From NCBI RefSeq assembly GCF_030272615.1, contig NC_081413.1, forward strand, positions 142,999,976 to 143,063,975: a DNA stretch of 64,000 nucleotides. Direction: 5' to 3'. The notes under the pieces were generated by a model that saw only the letters and a program-made list of their open reading frames with translations, had not been told where the DNA came from and did not search any database. Both the position numbers and the translations under genes were made by a program. The first letter of the stretch is position 1; the number at the start of each line of letters is the position of its first letter. The DNA is from Cryptomeria japonica. Taxonomy: Eukaryota; Streptophyta; Pinopsida; Cupressales; Cupressaceae. Shown piece by piece: positions 1 through 12,153 of the stretch.

Positions 1-1592
1 GATAATGCAACCAGTGTAGATGGATCCACATCTCATCTATGCACAATTTGTGAGAGTAGATGTTAGGCCCGCAGGGCTAAGGATTTCACGCTGACAGATG
101 AGTTGATGGACATGGTGTTTGCCCATGAGTGAAAGACACGGGTGTGTTGATTTGAATGCATGGCATTTTATTTATCAGTCACTTTAAATTTGTAATTACA
201 TAAATGAATTTTCATTTATACATCAATTTAAATTGAGACAAATAATATGCATTTCAAGATGCAGCAGTGGTATCCCATACTCCTCCCCCAATTACTATAG
301 CTGCAACTTCGATGTCTAACGTATAAGTTTTGTAACATGTTAGAATAGAATAGTACACTTTGAATTCAAAAAAATACAAGATATACTAACTATCTTTAAT
401 GCTTGGTCCAATTTTTAGTTTGTAGGTGTTGACAGGGGACCAAATGTCCCAAATTGATGACATCACGCTCTCAGTGATCAATTTTGGCCTACAAGGCTAT
501 ACGGTATCATATTTTGTACAACCCTTTTTATGTATTGTTTTGATGGAATATGCAAGTCATTTCATTTTAGATTTTTAAAATTATGTTTAATTTATTATCT
601 ATACTAATATCTCATGTTAATTTTGTTTTTTTAGGGTACCCCCTCCATATCTAGGGCTCGTCCTAAGAAAAAGAATTCCTCGAAGATGCCAAAATGTGGG
701 AAGAAGGTAATTGAACACATTTTTAGTTGTACAATTGTTTTGAAAATGTTGAAATTAAGTATTAGTTGGGGTTTGTAGATTTATTAGTGTTTTTTGTTTA
801 TTTTACATGTACAGCGGCCATTGAGCTATGTGGATTTGTTGAATGCACCTGATTTGCCCATGGATTAAGAGAGGGTTGAGGTATGTATCTCTACTTTATT
901 TTCTTGATTACATGATTATATGCACGCGTACATGTGAACTTAAGATATATTATAATCTTATAATTTTTTCATACAGGAAATATCCATACCTATTTCATCA
1001 ATGGTGAACCCTCCTCCATGCACTGGAGAAGCATCTCAAGATCCAGTACACTTTTGTTTGATATGTAAAATTAATTGTTTTTAACCTACAATACTTATTA
1101 TATTAATTATATTTAATCTTTGAACATTTTTTTATAGGTAATAGCAACAGTTTCTCCATCGATGGTGAGCCATCCTTAGTCCATTGTAGAAGAATCTTAG
1201 GCACAGGTACATCATCATTCTCTATATTATAGCTTTTAAGTGTTTTTGATATATTTTTGTTAGTACATTGTATTAATTGTACATTTAATCTACAATAGAC
1301 CCCTTCGTGGTATGGCCATAACATGGATCAATTTAAGTATGTCTTTAAGAAAACTCCTAAGAGTGACAAGGAGAGGAGAGCAAAGACATTAGCTCCTAGA
1401 TCAGCCGATGAGGTAATCTACATTTCAATTGCAAAGGAATTATAGTTAAATGCATAGTTATGTTGTTAATTGTGAACTATTTTCTACAAAAGAATTCTAA
1501 CTTGGCTTTTGAATTGTGGTTTTGCAGCCATCTATAGAGTCGTGTATTGCATCAAAGAGGCTTGATTTTGATGATCCATCACAAGTTTAGGA
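1..1592 (+). other. Exon-like fragments of an unrecognised gene
   Basis: Short open stretches alternate with AT-rich segments that end in plausible splice acceptors. Examples are a basic stretch (PSISRARPKKKNSSKMPKCG) at about 634-705, a segment reading RPLSYVDLLNAPDLP at about 813-864, a segment containing FKYVFKKTPKSDKERRAKTL at about 1330-1412, and a short terminal piece ending in a stop near 1590. The pattern resembles the small basic exons of a plant transposon gene, but no domain is recognisable and frames are broken by stops. The 5' end lies outside the window. It could also be chance open sequence, so confidence is low. Confidence 0.2.
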
Positions 1593-1772
1593 TCATATAG
1601 TGCTAGTTTTGGTCATAGAATGACCAATACATGTAGATATATTTTACATTTTTATTGTATATCGATTTGGACATGGCATATGCCACATTTTTGTAATACT
1701 TGTATTGACTTGGCAGACATGCCTTTTTTTATATATATAAATGTCAATATTCGATCCAATAAATGTGTACTA

Positions 1773-2065
1773 AGTTCATTATTATGTATTCGTTGTATTT
1801 TGTGGTTGTCCTTTTATAAATTTAATTGATCATTTGCCCATGTAATCAACAATATGAATATAAACAACAAAAATATATGATATAAAATAGTGCAATCGTG
1901 GATTATGATTTGATAAAATTTCTAAAATGTTGAATTAACCCTACAAAACTCCTTGTCTTCAGTTTATTATTGTGTATTCGTTGTATTTGGTGGTTGCCCT
2001 TTTATAAATTTAAATGAATATGTGCATATGTAATCAACAATATGAATATAAACAACAAAAATCGA
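1773..2065. repeat. AT-rich direct repeat, two copies 188 bp apart
   Basis: A segment of about 100 bp starting near GTATTCGTTGTATTT (1786) recurs at 1974. Both copies run through a TTTTATAAATTTAA stretch to a shared end containing CAATATGAATATAAACAACA. The last about 20 bp is repeated once more at about 2068-2088. The second copy ends just before the 359-bp array starts. There is no coding content. Confidence 0.6.
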
Positions 2066-2129
2066 CAATATGAATATAAACAACAATATGTGTTTGGTGC
2101 GAGATCACCTTCACACTCGCAATGGTCAA

Positions 2130-4407
2130 ATTTTGTTCATAGTGTGCACAAACCAATGTCATGAGCACATTCAGGTGGGTAGGTTTATGCTAGGCATTCC
2201 CCTATCATGCATCCCAAACCATCAAAATGTCGAGATTCATACCATACCGGTGCGATCTCTCAAGCGCCCTGAATCCAAAAAATTGTCAAAATTTGACAGA
2301 CTGTTTCTTCATATCCAAGACACATATGGTCGATCCGTTTGAACCTATGGGTTTGTGTGAGGCTCCTCTACAATGGCCTATCTCATTTTTTGATGACTTA
2401 GAGCCATTTTCAATTGGTAGGATTTTTTCACCTACTATAAAAACCGTCAGTTGCATGCAATGCAAAGTTGTAGGATTGGCTATAACTGATATGGCTTGTT
2501 GTGTGCACAAACCGATGTCATGAGCACATCTAGGTGGGCAATTTTATGCTAGGCATGCCCCTCTTGTGCATCCCAAAGTGCCAGAACATCGAGAGTCATA
2601 CCATACCAGTGCAATCTCTCAAGTGCCCTGAGTCCAAAAAATTGTCAAAATTTGACGGATTGTTTCTTCAAATCTAGGACACATATGGTCAATCCATTTG
2701 AGCTTATGGAGTTATGTGAGGCTCCTATATAATGGCCTATCTTAGTTTTTGACAACTTAGAGCCATTTTCAATTGGTAGCATTTTTTTGCGTGCTGCAAA
2801 AACCATCAGTTGCATGCAATGCAAAGTTGCAAGATTGGCTAGAATTGATTTGGTTCATTGTGTGCACAAACCAACATCATGAGCACATCTAGGTGGGCAT
2901 TTTTATGCTAGGCATTCCCTTTTCATGTATCCTAAAGCATCGAAATGTCAAAATTCATACTGTATCGGGGCGATCTCTCAAGTGCCATGAGTCCAAAAAA
3001 TTATCAAAATTTGACAGATTATTTCTTCCAATCCAGGACACATATGGTCAATCTATTTAATCCTGTGGGGTTATGTGAGGCTCCTCTACAATGGCCTATC
3101 TTAATTTTTGACCACTCAGAACCATTTTCAATTGGTAGCATTTTTTTGCCTGCAACAAAAACCATCAGTTAAATGCAATGCAAAGTTGCAAGATTGGCTA
3201 GAATTATTTCGGTTCATCGTGTGCACAAAATGACATCATGAGTGCATCTAGGTGGGAAGGTTTATGCTAGGAATGACCCTGTTGTGCATCCCAAAGTATC
3301 AGAACGTCAAGAGTCATACCATACCGGGGTAATCTCACAAGTGCCATGAGTCCAAAAAATTGTCAAAATTTGACGGAATGTTTCTTCCAATCCAGGACAT
3401 ATATGGTCAATTCGTTTGAACCCGTGGGGCTGCATGAGGCTCCTCTAAAATGGACTATCTCTATTTTTTATGACTCAAAGCCAATTTCAATTGGTATCAT
3501 TTTTTCGCCTGCTAGAAAAATCGTCAGTTGCATGTAATGCAAAGTTGCAAGATTGGCTAGAATTGATTCGGTTCATCGTGTGCACAAACTGACATCACAA
3601 GTGCGTCTGGGTGGGTAGGTTTATGCTAGGAATTCCCCTCTCATTCATTCCAAGGCATCCGAACGTCGAGATTCATACTATAACGGGGTGATCTCTCAAG
3701 TGCCATGAGTCCAAACAATTGTCAAAATTTGAAGGACTATTTCTTCCAATCCAGGACACATATGGTTGATTCGTTTGAACTCGTGGGGTTGCGTGAGGCT
3801 CCTCTACAATGGCCTATCTTGGTTTTTTATGACTCGGAGGCATTTTCAATTGGTAGCATTTTTTCGCCTGCTGCAAAAACTATCAGTTGCATGCAATGCA
3901 AAGTTGTAGGATTGGCTAGAATTGATTTGGTTCGTCGTGTGCACAATCCAACATCATGAGAACTTCTGGGTGGGAAGGTTTACACTATGCATGCTCCTCT
4001 CATGCATCCCAAAGCATCGAAATGTCAAGAGTCACACCGTACCGAGGTGATCTCTCAAGTGCCCTGAGTCCAAAATATTGTCAGAATTTGACAAGTTGTT
4101 TCTTCAAATCCAGGACACATATGGTCGATCCACTTGAACCTTTGGGGTCACATGAGGCTCCTCTATAATTTCCTATCTATATTTTTGATGACTCAAAGCC
4201 ATTTTCAATTGGTAACATTTTTTTGCCTACTACAAAAACCGTTAGTTGGATGCAATGCAAAGTTGCAGGATTGGCTAGAATTGATTCGGTTCGTCATGTG
4301 CACAAACTGACATCACAAGCGCATCCGGGTGGGCAGTTTTACACTAGGCATTCCCCTGTCATGCATTCTAAAGTGTCAGAACATCGAGAGTCATACCCTA
4401 CCGACGC
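2130..4407. repeat. Satellite-like tandem array, 359-bp unit, about 6.3 copies
   Basis: The landmark RATCTC(T/A)CAAG recurs at 2254, 2613, 2972, 3331, 3690 and 4049, and the truncated seventh copy breaks at 4408. Every interval is exactly 359 bp, so the copies differ by substitutions but carry no net indels. Each unit holds blocks such as TTGTCAAAATTTGAC, CCATTTTCAATTGGTA and ATGCAATGCAAAGTTG. Each also contains an open stretch of about 60-98 codons. Since 359 is not a multiple of three, these do not chain into one protein. I see no retroelement motifs in the unit. It is best read as a short satellite block or an internal tandem region of an unrecognised element. Confidence 0.9.
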
Positions 4408-4685
4408 AATGTAGAAGTTGCTTGACAACTTTTTTGACAATTTTTTTGACAACAATGACAATTTTTGCTCAAATTGTATCTAGTCTCAATCTATGACCCC
4501 TATGACCTGATAATGACTCAAATAATTCTCCATGATTATACAAGAATCAAGAATGTTGATGATTGACAAGGGACACATCACATATACTCAAAACATAGTC
4601 AGAAAACATTGACACACAAAATAGTCACAAAACATTGTCACATATTATTCAAAAAATTGCCTCTAAATATGGTCAACTAAACTCT
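4408..4685. other. AT-rich spacer, nothing recognised
   Basis: The stretch between the satellite array and the next short repeat shows simple TTTTTTGACAA iterations near 4425-4465. It contains no gene, RNA or mobile-element signature that I can identify. Confidence 0.5.
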
Positions 4686-4905
4686 TGGCTATTTTGATTA
4701 TACAAAAAAATGTCTTACAAATCATCTCATGGAATTTCATACAAAATTTGGCATTACAATATAAGCGACTCATCTCATCGCCATTTTAATATACAAAATT
4801 TGGCATGTACATATGTACAAATCAGCTCATTGTCATTTAAATATACAAAATTATGCCCCTAACCATGTAAAAATTAGCTCATGGGCATTTATATATACAA
4901 AAAAT
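4686..4905. repeat. Degenerate minisatellite of about 50 bp, four copies
   Basis: A block with the pattern ATATACAAAATTTGGCAT followed by AATCAGCTCAT recurs with about 48-54 bp spacing (CTCAT landmarks near 4726, 4774, 4826 and 4879). Copies are degenerate and AT-rich. The block lies just 3' of the last exon of the minus-strand transposase pseudogene. Confidence 0.55.
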
Positions 4906-4972
4906 AAATATAAAACAATTCATCAACGATTTATAAAAAATTATCAAAATCATTCTACTCTAAACCGTAGAA

Positions 4973-7900
4973 TCAATCAAGTGAGCCTTCAGGATTGGCT
5001 CTAACCCGTATTGTGTCAAGTATTGCCTCGTGGTCAGATTTAAGAAATTTCCATTAAATCTTGTTAGGAGGTCTACCATGATACTTCATCAAATGAATAT
5101 TTGTTGCAACAACAAGGTTAGAGAAATGAAGAATATGTTTGTGTGTTTCAAAGTCCTAGAACAACCGAACATCAAAATTCTAGATAGGGTATCTCCGAAG
5201 CCATGTTCGTGTCATGACAATAGACCCTATTGGGTACTCAATACCCTCTCCGTCAATGATTGTGGTTGTCAATTTTCTTTTTGGATCAACACAATGACAC
5301 AAATAGTAATTTGTTCCTTCTTCATTGTTCTCTTCTGCAACAACTGCATACACATGACCTGCATTTTATAAAGTGTTAATTAACACCAAAAATAAAGTAT
5401 GATGTACAACAAAATGAACCAAAAAGAATACTTGCAAAAAAATTAACTCAAAAAATCACCTGAATCCACTAGGTCGGATACATGGTCAAAATCCACTGAT
5501 GTCTCCATCTGGCTCAATTGTAGTGCTTTGGGAATTTGATATGAATCAATGGGAACCAACGGTCTACAAGACCATTTGTCAACCCACTCTTGTGATTCAC
5601 ATTCTTCCCACAAACATTACATGTATGAAGAGCAAAAACATACCATCTATCTTGTATAAATTACCAATGAACTTGAATTTGAACTCATAAATGAGTGCAT
5701 GTCACTTGATCCTGCAACTGTACAACAATCTAGATAGTTTTCAATGTTAGATTCAGTGATCAACCAAAAATATCTATGAGCCATTGACGTACTTGGACCC
5801 ATCATAGACTTACACCATCACAAAATTTTTTCTACATCTATCAACTCATCACCACCTTCGTACTTAAATTCTTCTCTAGCTAGGGCTCTTTTCACACATG
5901 CTCTTGCACCATCGTGCTCTCCCTTACCATGTCCAGCCTCAGTGAAATTCCAAAAATATTGTACGTCGCTTGTCATATGCATCCTTTTCAACCAATAAAA
6001 CATCCTTGCATTCTTGAATTGTGTGGTGCAATTATCTGACCATATTAAGTGTTGGTTGTATCATATGTTCATTTCCCTTAAACTATCATAGAAAACTTTA
6101 AAGAATCCTTGTACAAACGCTGATGAATGAATATGATCATCACTTATGTAGAAGTGATACTCTCTTACAACCTTTCTATCCTCCTCTGTGCTATCATCTG
6201 CATGCATGAATGCTATGTGTACAAAAATAGAAACTTGTGTAGAGTGATAATACATAGATTGCACTTGATTTTGAGGTTGTAGTGCATAATTTTCAGTGAA
6301 ATCAACGATAGAGACAATGGTGCCAAGAGGAAATGTGTCCTTACATAACTTGAATTACTCATCTAACCATCAAGCTCTGTGTATGCATTATATACTCATA
6401 AACTAGTTTCTCTTGAAACATTTTCATAAATTCAGCTACACATATATCATTTTTCACTAGCTCACATCTCTTCAAATCTTTTCCATCTTTAACTCCATAT
6501 GTGATTGTCTTGTATTTTCCAAAAGAAACTAATTTCATACCAATTTCATGTGTGCTCTCCAAACCATCACATATAGCACAAAAACCCTCCAAACAAGGCA
6601 TCTTATAATAAATGCAACCATCATGTCTATTACATAGCACACTTGAAATAAATTCTCTTACCAACTTAGGAGGTTCTTGTATATTGCATTCCTGCAAAAC
6701 ATCGTTAGTGTGAAAAGTAGAACAAATATGATGAAAAATATCATAGTGCATGGAAAATTCAATATGCATCCTACAAAAACACGTGGTGCGCACATGATTA
6801 ATCTTAATATAAAAAAGTTTTGCCATTTCAAAAAATCTTTGTGAAATTCTTATTTGAGGAAACTTTTGAAGGAGTCTTTCATAAAATTTAGTTTGAGTCA
6901 TATCCAAATAGTGTTTGGCATGTGGCTCACGATTTGTAGACCCAATTCTCCTTCTAACAACATCTCTTTGGTTGGGGCGAAACTCTTGTGTTGTCATGCC
7001 AAAAAATTTCAATTAATGTTCTTAGTGCATCAACAACAACCTTGTCTTTGCGTGGTAGTCTACCCGAGAATGCCCAAAGAGAATTATTGTTAGGTTCCTC
7101 TATTTTTTCCCGCATCTTTAATGCTTTACTTAATGTTGTTCTACTAACGTTTAATGACTTACTTGTTTTGCTTATCAAATGATCTTTTTTAATTTTCTTG
7201 CTCATTATGGTTGATGTAATGACACGTCGAGTACCATTAGAATCTTTAGTACGTGATTTTGAACCAATAGCTTGATATGCATCAAATAGATTTCTCACAA
7301 TAGTTCTTTCACTGTTACTTTCAAATGATCTTAGGCCTAGAATTTTCATTGTCTCTCTAAAATTCAAATTTGTAATCATTTGAACAATTAATTGACATCT
7401 TGCGGTTTGATTTAAGTTTTCAAAATAGTTTTGCCATATTCTTTTAACCATTCTCCTACAAGTTCGTTCATTCATTTTATTGGGCATTGGCTTCAATATA
7501 TTCTCATCAATGTCAATTAGATACTTTGGTTTCCTATGAATGATTCTAGGAGGTGTTAACATTGGTGCATTATGCACATTCAATTCATCAAATAGAGAAG
7601 GTGTAGGTTCATCATTTAATTGGTTATTCAATGTGTGTGAGCTTGAATTTCATCCTTAGAATGTTACCTGCAATAAGTTAGTTTCACAAAATACAATGGA
7701 AATGCATACAGGAAATCCAAAATCCACCAATGAAACTACATGAAATACATATTAAAATAAAATACTATGTTACCTTCATGACTTATGTCTCATTGTGTCC
7801 TAACTCCACTATTCCTGGTTGCAGATGGTGTGCTCTCAGACAATGCACTGTTGGCTTCCAAGATGGCATATGAAGAATGGACTGATAACTTGTAGTTAAC

Positions 7901-9004
7901 TGATAGTATGATATGCAAAGCTACATGATTATGCTAAAATGATAATACTATATGATTATATTGCTAAAATGATATTTGCTATTTGCTTCAAAAACTCATG
8001 GTTGCATAAGATTGGCTTCAAGACTATTTTTTTTGAAGACTAACTCTCTCAATTGAAGCTCTTGATTTTATAGACCTTGAGAGGATTAGATGATGTGGCT
8101 TAGATCAACGGTCTTGATCAGATCTACAATTTTGAATGGCTATGAGCAAAGGTGAAGGTTGAGAGAAAGGGGGAAGGAGAAGACAAGTGTCACTCATCTC
8201 ACCTTGAATGGGTTGCTAACTGAGGGAATCTAGGGATGGTTGGAGGAAATTTAGGCATGGTAGGACAAGTGGACTCAAGTCCTTCCCAAGATGTAGGGGG
8301 GTGTTGGAGAGAATATAGGAAATGGTTATGAAATGTGTGTACGTACACAATTTTATTAATTTTGGAGGTTGAAGATAAATCATGAATTAATATTTAAGGA
8401 ATATTAATTTCTTTAGCCACATGTTTGATGAGTTGGCAAAGGGAAGATGAAGTGGAGATGGAGGGTGAGTTGGAAACAAGATTAAATAATTTTGAGAATT
8501 ATTTAATATTTGAGACTATAGGATAGGAGAATATTATTAAATATTGGATATTTAATTATTTGGAGAAGATAATTAAATATTAGATATTTAATTAATTCGA
8601 AAGAATAGGATAATGAATTAATTAATAAAATATTAATTAATAGAAAGATATGAAAATGAATTAAATTAATTAATCTTTTCGAATTAACTATTTAATAGAA
8701 GAATAAATATTAGATAAATATTAAATAAATATAGAATATTTATTTAATTGCTCATAGCCATTTTTAGGTGTATACACAATGTGGTATCTTCTTCAATTAC
8801 ATTAGGTTCATATGGTAAATCAAATGTCTCTTCTTCAATTGCATTAGGTGCATTATGTTCATTTGGTAAATCGAATTGAGATGTTGAGGATGACATACCT
8901 TCTTCTCCCATTGTTCTTATGTCACGTAATTTCTTCATATGTTGCCTTTATCTTTCCTTTTCAACCTCTTGTTGTTCCATCGTTCCTCGCTTGTTCTTTC
9001 CCAT
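4973..9004 (-). pseudogene. DDE transposase-like pseudogene with introns
   Basis: Read on the minus strand, a first exon (9004 to about 8740) starts MGKNKRGTMEQQEVEKER. A long gap follows, then a main exon from an acceptor near 7655 to about 5480, and a last exon (about 5375-4973). The main exon carries an N-terminal helical region, a FWHDNTRVSP segment, a Cys/His cluster (about 6580-6790), then VDFTENY (6287-6307), WSDNCTTQFK (6013-6042) and GHGKGEHDGA (5905-5940). These three blocks have the spacing and residues of a DDE/D catalytic core. A Trp-rich WVDKW segment follows. Lesions are a +1 C near 6976-6980, another frameshift near 6365, and in-frame stops at about 8945, 6061 and 5830. The FxENY/HGKG signature matches uncharacterised transposase-derived proteins I know from animals and plants, but I cannot name a superfamily. 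It is not CACTA, hAT or MULE by motif. Function as a cut-and-paste transposase is inferred. Confidence 0.7.
7656..8739. other. Intron or inserted AT-rich segment inside the transposase pseudogene
   Basis: This stretch separates the first and main exons of the minus-strand transposase. The right half (about 8390-8740) is extremely AT-rich, with overlapping ATTAAATATT/AATATTTAAT palindromic runs. A 13-bp perfect inverted repeat, AATGGCTATGAGC, occurs at 8135-8147 and as its complement at 8750-8762. It brackets 628 bp, which suggests an inserted miniature element, but no clear target duplication flanks it. I see no coding potential. Confidence 0.4.
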
Positions 9005-9379
9005 GGTTGATATCGGTTATCCTAAATAGAATCATATTACATATATTTGTAAACAAAAGTGTATAAACAAACAAATAACCATAAATATGCATCTTATCAC
9101 TTTATTGGAATCAAACTGCTAAACAATCATTATACTACGGACAAAACTAATAAGAACACTAATTCAATAATTTGAAATCATGCAAAAACAAAAAATTCAC
9201 TTACTTCTATGTATAAAACAGTGATAGAAGTGTAGCCATAGTTCTAGTGGGGCCTTCAATGACCTCAAAAACTTCTTTTGATGCTATTGAGGCTCTTGGG
9301 CAACTAAAACTATGTCTATGTACCACATACACATTGTTAGTCCATAAAATGTTGGCAAGCCCAACGGTATTTTTTTTTC
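9005..9379. other. Upstream flank of the transposase pseudogene, nothing recognised
   Basis: AT-rich non-coding sequence lies 5' of the minus-strand transposase start. A short piece near 9196-9250 (TTCACTTACTTCTAT ... TAGTGGGG) recurs in a shortened form at about 56,616-56,655, next to another GA tract. No gene is seen. Confidence 0.4.
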
Positions 9380-9545
9380 CTCATCTGTACTAATAAGTAG
9401 CATGTACGCACTCCTAAGCCTAAAAAATGTTATCACAAGGTAGCGAATAATGGGCTCAATACCTCGTACATGCTCCTATGCCTTAAAAAAGATATGGCAG
9501 GGTAGTGAACTAATAGGTTCAGTACCCTGTACGTGCTATTGGTAG
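9380..9545. repeat. Short direct repeats with a GTACGYRCT motif
   Basis: Two imperfect copies of about 65-70 bp begin at a GTACGCACTCCT / GTACATGCTCCT motif (about 9404 and 9466). A third start, GTACGTGCTATT, lies at about 9530. Related GTACGCACTTTT and GTACGCGCTTTT motifs occur in a minisatellite at about 63,045-63,210, so both outer edges of the GA-rich region carry them. Confidence 0.45.
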
Positions 9546-9559
9546 TAGAAAAAATGTGA

Positions 9560-9759
9560 ATGAAAAGCAAGGGAGGGAGAGAGAGAGAGAGAGGGAGAGC
9601 GGGGAGAGTAGGGGGGAGGGAGAGAGGAGGGGGGGTGGAAGGGAAGGAGGAGAGAGAAGGAGGGGGGAGGGAGAGGAGAGGGGGGAGGGAGGGAGGGAGG
9701 GAGGGAGAGGATGAGAGAGAGAGAGGGAATGAGGGAGAGGGAGAGAAAAATGAGGCAAG

Positions 9760-9821
<62 letters not shown>

Positions 9822-10275
9822 AGGAGGGAGAGGGAGAGAGAGGGAGAGAGGGAGAGGGAGGGAGAGAGGGAGAGAAGAGGGGGGGAGGGAGGGAGAGAAG
9901 AAGGGGTATGGAGGAAGGGAGAGGGAGACTAGGGGAGAGAGAGAGAGAGAGAGATTAGGGGGGGAGGAAGAGAGGAGGGGGGTAGAAAGGAAGGAGGGAG
10001 AGAGGGAGGGAGAGGAGAGGGGGAAGGGAAGGAGGGAGAGGGAGAGAGAAAGTAAGGGAGGAGGGAGAGGAGGGAGAGGAAGAGAGAGGGAAGGAGGGAG
10101 AGGGAGAGAAAGGGAGAGAGAGGGAGAGAGAGAGAGGGGGGAGGGAAGGTAGAGAGAGGGAGAGATGTAGAGGGAGGAAGAGAGGAAAAGAAGAAGGGGG
10201 AGGGAGGGAGAGAAGAAGGAGTATGGAGAAAGGGAGGGGGGAGAGTAGGGGGAGGGAGAGAGAAGGAGGGAAGGG

Positions 10276-10358
<83 letters not shown>

Positions 10359-10510
10359 AGGAAGGGAGAGAAGAGGGAGAGGGAGGGAGAGAAGAAGGGG
10401 TACGGAGTAAGGGAGAGAGAGAGAGATAAAGGGGGGAGAGTAGCGGGAGTGAGAGAGAAAGAGGGAAGGAGGGAGAGGGAGAGAGGGAAAGAAATAGAGG
10501 GGGAGGGAGG

Positions 10511-10543
<33 letters not shown>

Positions 10544-10583
10544 GGAGAGAAGAAGGAGGGGGGAGGGAGAGGGAGAGAGATCG
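9560..10583. repeat. About 1-kb polypurine GA/GGGA tract
   Basis: The + strand is almost wholly A and G for about 1 kb, with pure (GA)n runs near 9765-9820 and 10,280-10,355 and GGGAGG-type stretches between them. Scattered pyrimidines are mostly inside a recurring GGGTATGGAG-like word. The long Ser/Leu/Pro or Arg/Glu/Gly open frames across it are by-products of the repeat and are not genes. It is the first and longest GA tract of the composite array that follows. Confidence 0.95.
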
Positions 10584-12056
10584 AAGCCAAGACACAATAT
10601 GACCCCTAACAAAATCTAAGGGGTCATAGGGAGTCCTAATGGGTCATATGACACTATTATCTCTTAGCACACCATAGGACCTATAACAACACCAAATAGT
10701 GTCCTAATGGGTCATAGAACACCATATGACCCTTTAGAATACCATATGGTGTTGTTATGGGTCATTGGTGTCCCAGGTCATATGGAATCCTATGACCCCT
10801 TAGGACACCATATGGTGTTGTTATGGGTCGTATGGTGTCTTAAGGGGTCATATGGTGTCCTAAGGGATCACAGGACACCATAAGACCTATTAGAAAACAA
10901 TACGACCTCTAATGACACCTAAGGGGTCATATGGTGGGCTAATAAAATGATAGATTAAATTTAAAGTTATGAATAGAAAATCATACAATAGAACATCAGT
11001 AGTTTAGTTTCGATATAGATAAGTTAGACCATTGTTAGCATAAGAGAGACTCCAAGCAAAAAAACAATGAGGCTTCGCTAAAAAGAAAGTGTAAGAGCTT
11101 GACCTAACCCTAAGAGTACTGCCTAAGTTCTAAAACATATGATGCTATTAAATTTGCAAGGTTATAGGACTGATCTCGATTGTGACTATAGGAATTACAA
11201 AAGAAGAGAAAGAGGGAGGGAGAGAACAAGAGAAAGAGGGATGGGGTATGGAGGAAGAGAAAAGGGGAGAGAGCAAGAAAGAGAGGGATGGGGTATTAAG
11301 GAAGGGAGAAGGGGGGAGAGAGAGAGAGAGAGATAGGGAGAGGAAGAGAAGAAGGAGGGGGGGGAGAGGAAGAGAGATCAAATCAAGGACACAATATGAC
11401 CCTTAGAACACAATATGACCCCTAATAACATCTAAGGGGTCATATGACACTATATTATCCCTTAGCAAACCATAGGAACTATAACAACACCAAATAGTAT
11501 CCTAAGGGGTCATAGAACACCATATGACCCTTTAGAACACCATATGGTGTTGTTATGGGTCATTGGTGTCCTGAGGGGTCATATGGAATCCTATGACCCC
11601 TTACGACACCATATGGTGTTGTTATGGGTTGTATGGTGTCTTAAGAGGTCATATGGTGTCCTAAGGGGTCACAGGACACCATATGACCTCTTAGGAAACA
11701 ATACAACCTCTAATGACACCTAAAGGGTCATATGGTGGGCTAATAAAATGATATATTAAATTTAAAGTTATGAGTAGAACAGCATACATTAGAACATTGG
11801 TAGTTTAGTTTTGATATAGCTAAGTTAGACCATTGTCAGCATAAGATAGACTCCAAGCAAAAACACAACGAGCCTTCACTAAAAAGCAAGTGTAAGATCT
11901 TGACCTAACCCTAAGAGTACTGCCTAAGTTCTAAAACATATGATGCTATTAAATTTGCAAGGTTATAGGACTGATCTCGATTGCGACTATAGGAATTACA
12001 GAAGAAGAGAAAGAGGGATGGGGTATGGAGGAAGGGAGAAGGACAGATAGCGCGCG

Positions 12057-12153
<97 letters not shown>

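Noticed and set aside
2070-4414. Series of small proteins of 63-98 residues in the 359-bp units
   Set aside because: The unit length is not a multiple of three, starts are not conserved across copies, and no signal or domain is visible.
9519-10612. Open frames of 211-358 codons rich in Ser, Leu and Pro (minus) or Arg, Glu and Gly (plus)
   Set aside because: They are read-outs of GA/GGGA microsatellite in several frames at once and have no domain or codon structure.
11101-11120. Telomere-like CTAACCCTAAG word in the array tail
   Set aside because: Only one imperfect telomere-type repeat per unit; a true interstitial telomere tract would have many tandem copies.
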